From AP-15 sp963797115 (GTDB taxonomy: Bacteria; Pseudomonadota; Alphaproteobacteria; ATCC43930; CGMCC-115725), in contig CAWCOH010000001.1 in NCBI GenBank assembly GCA_963797115.1, positions 2,728,001-2,792,000 on the forward strand: DNA of 64,000 bases. The letters are read 5' to 3'. Position numbers and translations under genes: made by a program. The notes under the pieces are model-generated. The model ran no database searches. It was not told the DNA's origin and saw only the letters and a program-made list of their open reading frames with translations. Shown piece after piece: positions 1 to 7,493 of this stretch (its first letter is position 1; each line of letters begins with the position of its first letter).

Positions 1-595
1 CGCCGTTGACCACCATTTTGACCTGGTCGAGTGTGCGGCCGGTCAAATGGAGGGCGTTGATCAGTCCAGCTGCCGCGATGATCGCGGTGCCGTGCTGGTC
101 ATCATGGAAGACAGGGATGTCGAGCAGTTCGCGCAACCGCTCCTCGATCACAAAGCACTCGGGCGCCTTGATGTCCTCGAGATTGATGCCGCCAAACGCC
201 GGGTGAAGGAAGCGCACGCAATTGACAAATTCGTCGACATCGCGGGTGTCGACCTCGAGATCGATCGCATCGATATCGGCAAAGCGCTTGAAGAGCGCAC
301 CCTTGCCCTCCATGACGGGCTTCGCCGCCAGCGCCCCGAGATCGCCGAGGCCGAGGACGGCGGTGCCGTTCGAGATCACCGCGACAAAATTGCCCTTCGA
401 GGTGTAATCGAAGACTGCACTCGGCTGCCGATGGATGCTGAGGCAGGGAAAGGCAACCCCGGGCGAATAGGCGAGCGAAAGGTCGCGCTGCGTCGTCAGC
501 GGCTTGGTCGGCGCGATCGACAGCTTGCCGGGCCGCCCGCTCGAATGAAACTGCAGCGCCTCGTCTTCGGTGGCGCGAATGCTGCCGGTATCCAT
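1..595 (-). CDS. maeB: Malic enzyme, N-terminal part (runs off window start)
   Basis: The minus strand reads without stops from an ATG at 595 to the window edge, about 198 residues. Visible blocks include DLSLAYSPGVAFPCL, GNFVAVISNGTAVLGLGDLG, FVNCVRFLHPAFGGINLEDI, and HDDQHGTAIIAAAGL. These are the malic enzyme N-terminal and catalytic-domain signatures. The enzyme decarboxylates malate oxidatively to pyruvate with NAD(P)+ in the cytoplasm. The early LAYSPGV block is typical of the large bacterial MaeB/DME class with a C-terminal phosphotransacetylase-like domain, but that domain lies outside the window. Cofactor specificity cannot be decided from this part. A decayed second copy of the same region lies at 1605-1950. 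Confidence 0.93.
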   Translation of the reverse strand, partial: MDTGSIRATEDEALQFHSSGRPGKLSIAPTKPLTTQRDLSLAYSPGVAFPCLSIHRQPSAVFDYTSKGNFVAVISNGTAVLGLGDLGALAAKPVMEGKGALFKRFADIDAIDLEVDTRDVDEFVNCVRFLHPAFGGINLEDIKAPECFVIEERLRELLDIPVFHDDQHGTAIIAAAGLINALHLTGRTLDQVKMVVNG

Positions 596-717
596 GCCTG
601 CCGACGCTCCTCGTAACCCTGAGCCCGGATCGGCCCGCGCCGACCGCCCGTGTTAACCCAAATCTAGAGGACGCGCACCACCGCGTCAAAGCCGCACCCC
701 CGACCCCGTTTACTTAT

Positions 718-868
718 CCTCTCCCCCCGCCGGCCGGGGGGAGAGGGCAGGGTGAGGGGGGCCGAGGAGCCGGTTTGCGGCATCGCCCACCTCACCCTCC
801 CGCTTCGCGGGCCCCTCCCTCTCCCCCCTGAAGCGCGGAGAGGGGCTCTTCTACCGCGAGGGAGGGTG
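718..868. repeat. GC-rich extragenic palindromic repeat cluster
   Basis: The 596-967 intergenic region holds no gene. It contains two pyrimidine-rich palindromes of the form CTCTCCCC...GGGGAGAG and CCTCACCCTCCCGC..., with self-complementary arms. Similar pieces recur near 15150-15200 and at 52190-52260, so this is a dispersed repeat family of this genome. It could act as a transcription terminator or REP-like element, which is inference. Confidence 0.6.
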
Positions 869-967
869 CCGACCCGCGGATCACAGCCCGGGTGCGGGTG
901 AGGGTTTGCCGACCCTGCTAGTTGCCGGGCATCATGCCCCTATAGTCGCGCAACCTCCGCGGAAACC

Positions 968-1595
968 ATGGCTATCCCTTCGCCTTCGGCCATCCAACCC
1001 GTCAGCATTCCGATCCTCGTCGGCATCACCGGCAAACGAAAGACCAGGCTCGACGAGCTCGGCGTCTCCGAAGCGCTGGTTCGTACGAAGCTGCGGCACG
1101 CCTTCGCGCTGTTGCAGCAACTGGCGCCGAACAGCCCAAAGCTGCTGCTCTGCGGCATGGCCGACGGTGTCGACGAGATCGCCGCTCGTCTCGTGATCGA
1201 AGCTTGCGGCGAGGACGATCCGGGCCGGCGCGAATTCCACAACTGGTCGGTCGTCGGCCTGTTGCCGATGCCCGAAGAGGCGTTCCTCGACGATTTTCCT
1301 CCCGGCGCGTGGTGGCACCACGCGCTCGACGATGACCAGCGGAAATTGATCCGGCTGATGCCGTTGCAGACCCTTGCACGACATTCGGCATCCGCGACGC
1401 CCTGCGCCGCGGAAGACCTGCGCCGGGAACCGGATGTGTCGAACCCAGCCCGGAACCGAGCACTACGAGCAGCTCGGAGTGGTTCTGGCCGAGCGCTCCC
1501 CGATATTGATCGCAGTCATGCCGGAGGACGAGAAGCCGGATCGCCTAGGCGGCACCGCGCAGGTCGTCGCCCGCCGTCTCAACGGCTGGCGTTAG
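968..1595 (+). pseudogene. SLOG-like (nucleotide-sensor fold) protein, frameshifted
   Basis: Reading from the ATG at 968 gives a Rossmann-like start (PILVGITGKRK), then KLLLCGMADGVDEIAA and WSVVGLLPMPEEAFLDDF. It continues to DLRREPDVSNPARN near 1460. The conserved continuation, TEHYEQLGVVLAERSPILIAVMPEDE then DRLGGTAQVVARRLNGWR, lies in another frame and ends at 1595. A one-base indel near 1460 joins the two, giving about 208 residues. The layout of a glycine-rich loop, a GMADGVD block and a late ILIAVMP strand resembles SLOG/LOG-fold proteins found with TIR or CBASS-type systems. That assignment is by pattern only. Neighbouring genes are also broken, so decay is as likely as a sequencing error. 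Confidence 0.5.
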
Positions 1596-1604
1596 CGTTG
1601 GCCG

Positions 1605-1950
1605 CCCGAATCGAACCGCTGCATCGCCGCGCGCAGCCGCCCCTCGATCACAAAGCATTCGGGCGCCTTTATGTCCTCGAGATTAATGCCGCCGAAGGCT
1701 GGGTGCAGGAACCGCACGCAGTTGACGAACTCGTCGACCTCCCGGGTGTCGATCTCGATATCGATCGAGTCGATGTCGGCAATGCTCTTGAAGTGCGCCG
1801 CCTTGCCCTCCACGACCGGCGTCGCTGCCTTCGCCCCGAGATCGCCGCGGACGAGGGCCGCGTTGCCATTCGAGACAACCGCGACAAAATTCCCATGGTC
1901 GTATAGTCGAAGGCGGTACTCGGCTGCCGTTGGCTGTACCTGCAGCAGAT
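1605..1950 (-). pseudogene. Malic enzyme fragment (decayed duplicate)
   Basis: The minus strand carries GNFVAVVSNGNAALVRGDLG, ADIDSIDIEIDTREVDEF and FVNCVRFLHPAFGGINLEDI, ending at CFVIEGRLRAAM. This matches about 105 residues of the malic enzyme at 1-595 with many substitutions. It lacks a start and the rest of the enzyme. Similarity begins near 1945 and stops near 1620, followed by unrelated sequence. It is a partial old duplication or a recombination scar and is not expected to be functional. Confidence 0.8.
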
Positions 1951-2114
1951 CTACGGAGCTAGCGGGCAGGGCAGCTCTGCGTTCCGGCGGCCAACCGAGG
2001 GGCTGCGATCGCATTTCGCTGGCGGCGCAACCTCCACGGACAGAGGATCTCCGTACAGGGTCGAGAATGCGGGGAATGTGGGCTAGATTTTTCACACCGT
2101 CGCTGCTGGTGAAG

Positions 2115-3221
2115 ATGTTACGACGCAGTTTCGCCATGACTCTTGCGCTCGTTCTGGTCTCGGCATTAGCGCTGTCATGTACGAGCAGGGCAGCGGCTCC
2201 GGAAGTCCCATCGCCCAACAGATCTGAAGTACGATCAGAACCTCTGGCCGATCCGTCCGCCACGCAGAAAATACAGCTCGAAAAATTGCAAGCGGACATC
2301 CAGAAAGCTCAGGTGGAAGTAGCGAAAACAAAAGCAGAACTGGAAAACCTTCAGGAAATAGGCCCGGGATTGAATAGATTGGTTACGATTGCTACCTCAT
2401 TTGGAGGGGTAGCAGGTGCAATATTCGGTGCCGTCATCGCGTTACTCGTAGCTTGGTTAGGGCAACGGTTTAATAGAAACTATAACAAGGCTCAGAGCGA
2501 CAAGCTTCGTCAAGACCGCGATTTTGAACATGAAAAGCACAATCTTGAACTATATAAGAGCTTGGGAAGTGACAATTCGCGAGGACAGTTTGCAGCTGCC
2601 GCAGTCTTGCTCCAACGTTTGGGGCATATTTCTCGGATTATAAGTACAGCGGATGACAATGATACTCGAGACGACAAAATAACAATCATCCATGTCTTAA
2701 CATCTGTTTTGAAAGAGCAGATTGACGAACCAAATTCAACCGTCTTGCGTAAACACATAGCGGATAATATGGTCAAGGCCTTAAATTTGGTGGAGTGGGG
2801 CGGACATCCCAAAAGTGATACGCTTCCCTCTATTTTGGCCGAATTTGACGTACAAAAATGCAAGCTTAGGGATGTTTTTTGGAGGGGGGTGAACCTTCGT
2901 AAGGTCGATTTATACGGATCGGATCTATCAGGTGCGAGCTTACGAAACGCAGACCTCCGAGACGCGATCCTGTATCAGTCGACCCTAGTTGGGTCCAAAT
3001 TCATTGGCGCTAACCTCGAAGGGGCAAATCTAGAAGGCGCTTGCATAGCGGGTGCTGACTTCTCAGGAGCGAACCTCAAGGAAGTTAAATTACTTGACGC
3101 CGAATTTGATCTCCAAACTAAGTGTCTGAAATCTAAATCGGAATGGTTGTATTGTATCGTAGATACATTGTGTAAGGGTCAAGCTAATCTCCTGACAAGA
3201 AGCTGTACAGAGGCGATGTAG
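2115..3221 (+). CDS. Membrane-anchored pentapeptide-repeat protein, C-terminus cut by an IS
   Basis: From the ATG at 2115 the protein starts with a hydrophobic signal (MTLALVLVSALALSC) with a possible lipobox cysteine. Next come a charged heptad-like stretch (KLQADIQKAQVEVAKTKAEL), a strong membrane span (GGVAGAIFGAVIALLVAWLG) and a helical region. At about residues 270-330 there is an A(D/N)LxX pentapeptide-repeat stretch (LSGASLRNADLRDAILY, GANLEGANLEGA). The last ~17 residues run into the IS at about 3170, so the native end is lost. Base composition from 2270 to 3170 is clearly AT-richer than its surroundings, which suggests horizontal origin. Function is unknown. ATG 2067 is an alternative start. 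Confidence 0.65.
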   Translation: MLRRSFAMTLALVLVSALALSCTSRAAAPEVPSPNRSEVRSEPLADPSATQKIQLEKLQADIQKAQVEVAKTKAELENLQEIGPGLNRLVTIATSFGGVAGAIFGAVIALLVAWLGQRFNRNYNKAQSDKLRQDRDFEHEKHNLELYKSLGSDNSRGQFAAAAVLLQRLGHISRIISTADDNDTRDDKITIIHVLTSVLKEQIDEPNSTVLRKHIADNMVKALNLVEWGGHPKSDTLPSILAEFDVQKCKLRDVFWRGVNLRKVDLYGSDLSGASLRNADLRDAILYQSTLVGSKFIGANLEGANLEGACIAGADFSGANLKEVKLLDAEFDLQTKCLKSKSEWLYCIVDTLCKGQANLLTRSCTEAM

Positions 3222-3822
3222 ACCCATGCTTTGGCGCTCGCAATCGAAGCCTCGAAATCCTTGGCTAGGCGGCGATTTCGGTTGAGCCAAGCCAGGGTTC
3301 GTTCGACGACCCAGCGCCGCGGCAGCAATTGAAAGCCTGCAGCGTCAGCGGCGCGTTTGACGATCTCGATGGTCCACTTGCCGAATTTGGCGAGGGCGGC
3401 ACCCAGATTGGGGCCGTTATAGACGCTGTCGGCGAACAGGTGACGCAACCAGGGAAACAATTGGTGGACGGCCTCAATGACCAGCACGGCACCATCGCGA
3501 TCTTGGACATCGGCGGGGTGCACCTCGGCACCGACCAGCAGACCGCCAGTGTCGGTGACAATGTGGCGCTTACGCCCCCAGCCTTCGCTGGGGCAGGCTC
3601 TTTGACCTTCTTGGCGGCATCATAACCACGCGGCCCACCGCTCTCGGTGGTCTTGGCCGATTGACTGTCGATGACCCCGGCCGATGGGCTCGCTTCGCGC
3701 CCCGCCGCTTCGCGGGCCTGCAGCAGCAATGCAAAATTGATCTTCTCAAACAAGCCGTGGTCTCGCCAATCGTAGAAATAACCTTGCACGGTGGTAAACG
3801 GAGGAAAGTCCTTCGGCAGCAT
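3179..3822 (-). mobile_element. IS5-type transposase, 3' half (split and frameshifted)
   Basis: The minus strand reads MLPKDFPPFTTVQGYFYDWR, then GVIDSQSAKTTESGGPRGYD. In a second frame it continues with VEAVHQLFPWLRHLFADS-type sequence, FQLLPRRWVVERTLAWLNRN and ASVQLLVRRLA, ending at 3179. These are the DDE transposase blocks of the IS5/IS427 type (the D of VIDSQS, the WVVERTLAWL motif). The two frames are separated by a ~22-base hairpin insertion around 3580-3600. The reading frame begins abruptly at 3822, exactly where the 5' half at 4344-4595 stops. The element is therefore broken by an inversion and is inactive. Confidence 0.85.
3576..3593. repeat. 18-bp perfect hairpin inserted in the transposase
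   Basis: CCCCAGCCTTCGCTGGGG has a 7-bp stem and a 4-base loop. Together with its flanks it adds about 22 bases between the KKVK and GRKRHIV-type blocks of the transposase, shifting the frame. Confidence 0.6.
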
Positions 3823-4215
3823 CCGCTCGGCGTGCGCCTCGGCTGGGTCGGCGCCGCAGTCATGGAGCGGCTGCGGCACGAGGGCGAGGGCATCCTGCCG
3901 ATCTTCGACGACGCGACCGATGCCGATGCGCTAAAGCCCTATCTTCCGAAAGGCGGTGCGGCGCGGGTGCTCGTCACCTCCAACACGCATGCCTAGCGCG
4001 GCATCGCACAGCCGGTCGAGATCCTTATCTGGCCCAAGGAGATCTGTGCCGAACCCTTCGCGCTGCAATCTGCGAGAAGGCGCTCGGCCCCGACCATCAG
4101 GAGGTGGCGACAGTCCTCAACAGCTTCGCAGACCCGCTCGAGAGCCAGGGCAATCTCGCTGCGGTGCGCCCGCTCTTCGAGCGCGCCCCGGCGATCAGCG
4201 TTGTCGCGCCTCGGC
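3823..4215 (+). pseudogene. NB-ARC/TPR part of a TIR-NB-ARC protein (inverted fragment)
   Basis: The plus strand encodes LGVRLGWVGAAVMERLRHEG, then GILPIFDDATDADALKPYLP, GGAARVLVTSNTHA, a stop at 3994, and degenerate PVEILIWPKEI. In another frame come the TPR-like EKALGPDHQEVATVLNSFAD and GNLAAVRPLFERA. These are the middle NB-ARC blocks (DD kinase-2-like strand, VLVTSN sensor) and one tetratricopeptide unit of bacterial TIR-NB-ARC-TPR proteins. The start joins precisely onto the end of the fragment at 4596-5272 if the 3823-4595 segment is flipped. Stops and a large internal deletion make it non-functional. Confidence 0.75.
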
Positions 4216-4343
4216 AAGGGGTTTTGTCAGGAGGAGAATGCCGCTGGCGGTGGCCCAGTGACGGCGGCAGTCAACTCAGCTGCACCGGTGGCAATTGGGT
4301 TAAACCCAGAGGGCCACTTAGAGGCCGACCGAAAATGAATTGA

Positions 4344-4595
4344 GTGATTTCAGTCGGTTGTGGCATGATGGTTGTGGCAAAACAATCATCGAGGCACAAA
4401 ATGTGGACCAAAATCACTCGTCGGAAGTATGAGCGAGAGGGACAGCGCTACGCAAGCGATCTAACGGATGCCGAATGGGCGCTGATCGAGCCGCATATGC
4501 CGGCAGCAAAGCGTTTGGGCCGACCGCGCGAGACCGAGCTGCGGGCGGTGCTGGATGCGATCTTGTATATGGCGCGAAGCGGCTGTCAGTGGCGC
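4344..4595 (+). mobile_element. IS5-type transposase, 5' half
   Basis: From ATG 4344 (or the inner ATG at 4401) the frame carries YASDLTDAEWALIEPHMP, GRPRETELRAVLDAILYMAR and SGCQWR, the DUF4096-like N-terminus of IS5-group transposases. Homology ends after the arginine codon at 4593-4595. The expected next residues, MLPKDFPPF, are found on the opposite strand at 3822. Downstream codons belong to the TIR-NB-ARC gene read antisense. Confidence 0.85.
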
Positions 4596-5272
4596 CGCCA
4601 GATCGGCGTGCATCATCGGCCCGGTCTGCGCACGGATCCACCAGGTCGCCCGGTAGTCGCCGCGATGCCGCTCGGCATAGGCCGCCGCGAGGGTCGTCTT
4701 GCCGAAGCCGCGCAGCCCGTGCAATGCGGTCACGCGACCCGGCCCTCGAAGCGGCCCAGCGCCGCCTCGATCGCTGCCAGCGGCTCCTCGCGGCCCAGGA
4801 AATGTGTCGGCACGCGGATCGGGATATTGGTGGCCGCATAGACATCGCGGAACGGGTCGTTCACGGTCTTGGGTGGCTCGCGCTCGGCGATGAACTCGCG
4901 GAATTGCTTGCTGGCGATCACGCGCGGCTTCCCGACCAGGTTGCAGCGGCTGATGTTGGCGCTGAGCCGCGGCAGGCGGCACGGCTTGACTTGGACCAGC
5001 AGAGCGAAACCCGGTTGCTCTTTTGCCGCGACCCAGAGACCGGCGCGGCGTTTCAGGGTCGAATAGGGTGCCTTCAGATACTCTTCCGCGACGACGCAGA
5101 GCATGTGATGGGCCGCGTCGATGCGCGACTCCATCCAGCCGTATATGTCCTCGCCGCCTTTGATCTCCCATTCGTGGACGTGTGGGGTATGGCCGACCGC
5201 CTCCAGCTCCTTGGCGATCCAGAACGCCCAGTCGCGATCGCTCCGCGTATAGCTGATGAAAAAATCGTCCAT
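4596..5272 (-). pseudogene. TIR-NB-ARC protein, N-terminal part (frameshifted, truncated)
   Basis: The minus strand starts at ATG 5272 with a TIR domain (MDDFFISYTRSDRDWAFWIA, EWEIKGGEDIYGWMESRIDA, AAHHMLCVVAEEYLKAPYST). A linker leads to HFLGREEPLAAIEAALGRFEGR. One base is missing near 4732, after which the frame resumes with VTALHGLRGFGKTTLAAAYA (P-loop) and WWIRAQTGPMMHADLA, stopping at the breakpoint at 4596. TIR-NB-ARC proteins are intracellular sensors that trigger NAD+ loss in antiphage defence. Here the residue after YSTL is lysine where related proteins usually carry glutamate. The gene is dead by frameshift and by separation from its C-terminal half at 3823-4215. Confidence 0.85.
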
Positions 5273-5666
5273 CGCCGCATGATCGCGGCAGGCGAGGGCG
5301 GGTTCGAGCGTCGCCATCCTGGCGTCAAAATCAAGGTCTACGCTCCGCTCCAGGATGAACGTAAATCTGGTGTCGTACCCGTGAAGAAGGTAACCCCGTC
5401 CGCCTGGAGTGCCGCACGCTGCCGTCGCGACCGGCGGCGGTGCAGCCCCAGCATAGCGACGCGCTCAAATTCCCCGGCCAATTCCCCTGCCGATTCCGCT
5501 GCCAATTCCGCTGCCGCCCCCCTGCTGGGCCTCTGCGCGCAGTGCCTTCTCGGTTCCCGTAAGTGGCTGATGGTTCAGGCGTTAGCGGTGCGGGACCCGG
5601 TCGATTTTGCGGCTTGGCGCGATGTTTTGCGGGAATTTCCCCTGCCAGCGGGGAATTTAGGGGTCG

Positions 5667-5694
5667 TTGACAACCGGACCCCTACGCTTATAGT
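5667..5694 (+). promoter_or_regulatory. Sigma-70-type promoter for rplU-rpmA
   Basis: TTGACA at 5667-5672 and TATAGT at 5689-5694 are separated by 16 bases, and lie about 95 bases before the rplU ATG. Both boxes match the housekeeping consensus closely. Upstream, 5460-5520 holds a short imperfect tandem repeat (AATTCC-CTGCC units of 12 bases). Confidence 0.65.
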
Positions 5695-5787
5695 GCGCCG
5701 CCCGCGGACGGGTGCCTCCGTCCGGCGCGCTAGTGCGCCTTCTCGGCGGTTGCGTCGGGTGCGCGGGTAACCATATCGGCGGGTATC

Positions 5788-6141
5788 ATGTTCGCTGTGA
5801 TCCGGACCGGCGGCAAGCAGTACAAGGTCGCCAAGGACGATGTCATCTCGGTCGAGAAGCTCGCGGGCGAGCCCGGGGCGGCGATCGAGCTCGGCGAGGT
5901 GCTGATGATCGGCGAGGGTGCCGAGGTCGCGACCGGGACGCCGCTGCTCGAGGGTGCCTTGGTTAGCGCCACGGTAATCGAGCAGAGCCGGGCGCCCAAG
6001 ATCATCGTCTTCAAGAAGCAACGGCGGAAGAATTACCGGCGCAAGAAGGGTCATCGGCAGCACCAGACCGTATTGCGCATCACCGAGATCAGGAGTGCGG
6101 CGGGCGCGCGGCCCGCGGAAGGAGTGAGCGATGGCGCATAA
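5788..6141 (+). CDS. rplU: 50S ribosomal protein L21
   Basis: The N-terminus MFAVIRTGGKQYKVAKDDVI and the block PKIIVFKKQRRKNYRRKKGH are diagnostic for L21, which binds 23S rRNA (domain I, near L20) in the large subunit. The 117-residue product is somewhat longer than the ~103 usual in enterics, owing to a C-terminal tail after VLRITEI. The gene overlaps rpmA by 11 bases, as in a translationally coupled L21-L27 operon. A good promoter lies upstream at 5667-5694. Confidence 0.98.
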   Translation: MFAVIRTGGKQYKVAKDDVISVEKLAGEPGAAIELGEVLMIGEGAEVATGTPLLEGALVSATVIEQSRAPKIIVFKKQRRKNYRRKKGHRQHQTVLRITEIRSAAGARPAEGVSDGA

Positions 6142-6415
6142 GAAGGCAGGCGGCTCCTCGCGCAACGGGCGCGACAGCCGCGGCCGGCGGCTCGGCGTCA
6201 AGAAATATGGCGGCGAGATCGTCGTGCCCGGCAACATCATCGTGCGCCAGCGCGGCACCAAGTTTCATGCGGGCACGCATGTCGGGATCGGCCGCGATCA
6301 CACGATCTTCGCGACCGCGGACGGTGCGGTGCAATTCCACACCGGCCGGGCCGGGCGGAAGTATATCTCGGTCGTGCCCCCGGCCCTGCCGCCACGGGCC
6401 GAGGCCGCGGAGTAG
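6131..6415 (+). CDS. rpmA: 50S ribosomal protein L27
   Basis: MAHKKAGGSSRNGRDSRGRR, then LGVKKYGGEIVVPGNIIVRQ and GTKFHAGTHVGIGRDHTIF are classic L27 sequence. Its N-terminal tail reaches the peptidyl-transferase centre. The product has 94 residues, a normal length. There is no cleavable N-terminal leader of the kind seen in Firmicutes. It lies between rplU and obg in the conserved order. Confidence 0.98.
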   Translation: MAHKKAGGSSRNGRDSRGRRLGVKKYGGEIVVPGNIIVRQRGTKFHAGTHVGIGRDHTIFATADGAVQFHTGRAGRKYISVVPPALPPRAEAAE

Positions 6416-6443
6416 GCCGGCCGTCGGGGCCTATCGAAGCCCC

Positions 6444-7493
6444 ATGCAATTCCTCGATCAATGCAAGATCTATCTGAAGAGCGGTGAGGGCGGGCGGGGT
6501 GCCGCGAGCTTTCGCCGTGAGCGGTTCATCGAGTTCGGCGGGCCCAACGGCGGCGACGGCGGCAAGGGCGGCGACATCGTCTTTGCCGTCGCGGACAATC
6601 TCAACACCCTGATCGACTTCCGCTATCGCCAGCATTTCCGGGCGCAGAACGGCCGGCCGGGAGCCGGTCGTGAGCGCACCGGTGCCGCCGGCGAGGATCT
6701 CGTCCTGACCGTCCCGGTCGGGACCCAGATCATGGACGACGAGAACCGCGAGGTGCTCGCCGACCTGACGCGACCGGGCGAGCGCCGCGTCTTTCTGCGC
6801 GGCGGCGATGGCGGCTTTGGCAATGTGCATTACAAAAGCTCGACCAATCGCGCGCCGCGGCGCGCCGATCCCGGCTGGCCCGGCCGCGAGGCGTGGGTGT
6901 GGCTGCGCCTCAAGCTGATCGCCGATGTCGGGCTCGTCGGGCTGCCGAACGCCGGCAAGTCGACCTTTCTCGCCGCGGTCTCGCATGCGCGGCCGAAGAT
7001 CGCCGACTACCCGTTCACGACCCTGAAGCCGCAGCTTGGCGTCGTGCTTCGGCATGACGAGGAGTTTGTGGTGGCCGATCTCCCCGGATTGATCGAGGGG
7101 GCGAGCGAGGATGCCGGGATCGGCACCCGCTTTCTCGGGCATGTCGAGCGTTGTGCGGTCATTCTCCACCTGGTCGACGGCACCCTCGACGATGTCGCCG
7201 GCGCCTATCGGACGATCCGTCAGGAGCTCGTGCATTATGGCCACGGGCTCGCCGAGAAGCCGGAAATCGTCGGACTCAACAAGAGCGACGCGCTCGATCC
7301 TGGCGCAGTGCGCGTCAAGGGGGCAGCACTGCAGCGCGCCGCCCGGCGAGGGACGCCGGTGATGGCGTTGTCGGGGGCCACCGGCGCGGGCGTGCCGGAG
7401 GCGCTCGATGCGATTTTCGCGGAACTGACGGCGGCGCATACCAAGGACGACGCGGAGACGACGTCTCTCGCCAAACGGCATGACCCCAGCTGA
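6444..7493 (+). CDS. obg: GTPase Obg/CgtA
   Basis: The start at ATG 6444 (MQFLDQCKIYLKSGEGGRGA) opens the glycine-rich Obg fold with NGGDGGKGGDIVF. The G domain follows from about residue 160: P-loop GLPNAGKST, G3 DLPGLIEGA, G4 NKSD, and a G5-like SGATGAGV. Obg proteins assist 50S assembly and link growth to the stringent response. At 349 residues it has only a short tail and lacks the OCT domain, as is usual in alphaproteobacteria. It overlaps proB by 14 bases. Confidence 0.97.
   Translation: MQFLDQCKIYLKSGEGGRGAASFRRERFIEFGGPNGGDGGKGGDIVFAVADNLNTLIDFRYRQHFRAQNGRPGAGRERTGAAGEDLVLTVPVGTQIMDDENREVLADLTRPGERRVFLRGGDGGFGNVHYKSSTNRAPRRADPGWPGREAWVWLRLKLIADVGLVGLPNAGKSTFLAAVSHARPKIADYPFTTLKPQLGVVLRHDEEFVVADLPGLIEGASEDAGIGTRFLGHVERCAVILHLVDGTLDDVAGAYRTIRQELVHYGHGLAEKPEIVGLNKSDALDPGAVRVKGAALQRAARRGTPVMALSGATGAGVPEALDAIFAELTAAHTKDDAETTSLAKRHDPS

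Noticed and set aside
4475..5770. A 431-codon plus-strand frame across the TIR gene
   Set aside because: The minus strand carries clear TIR and P-loop motifs; the plus frame has none.
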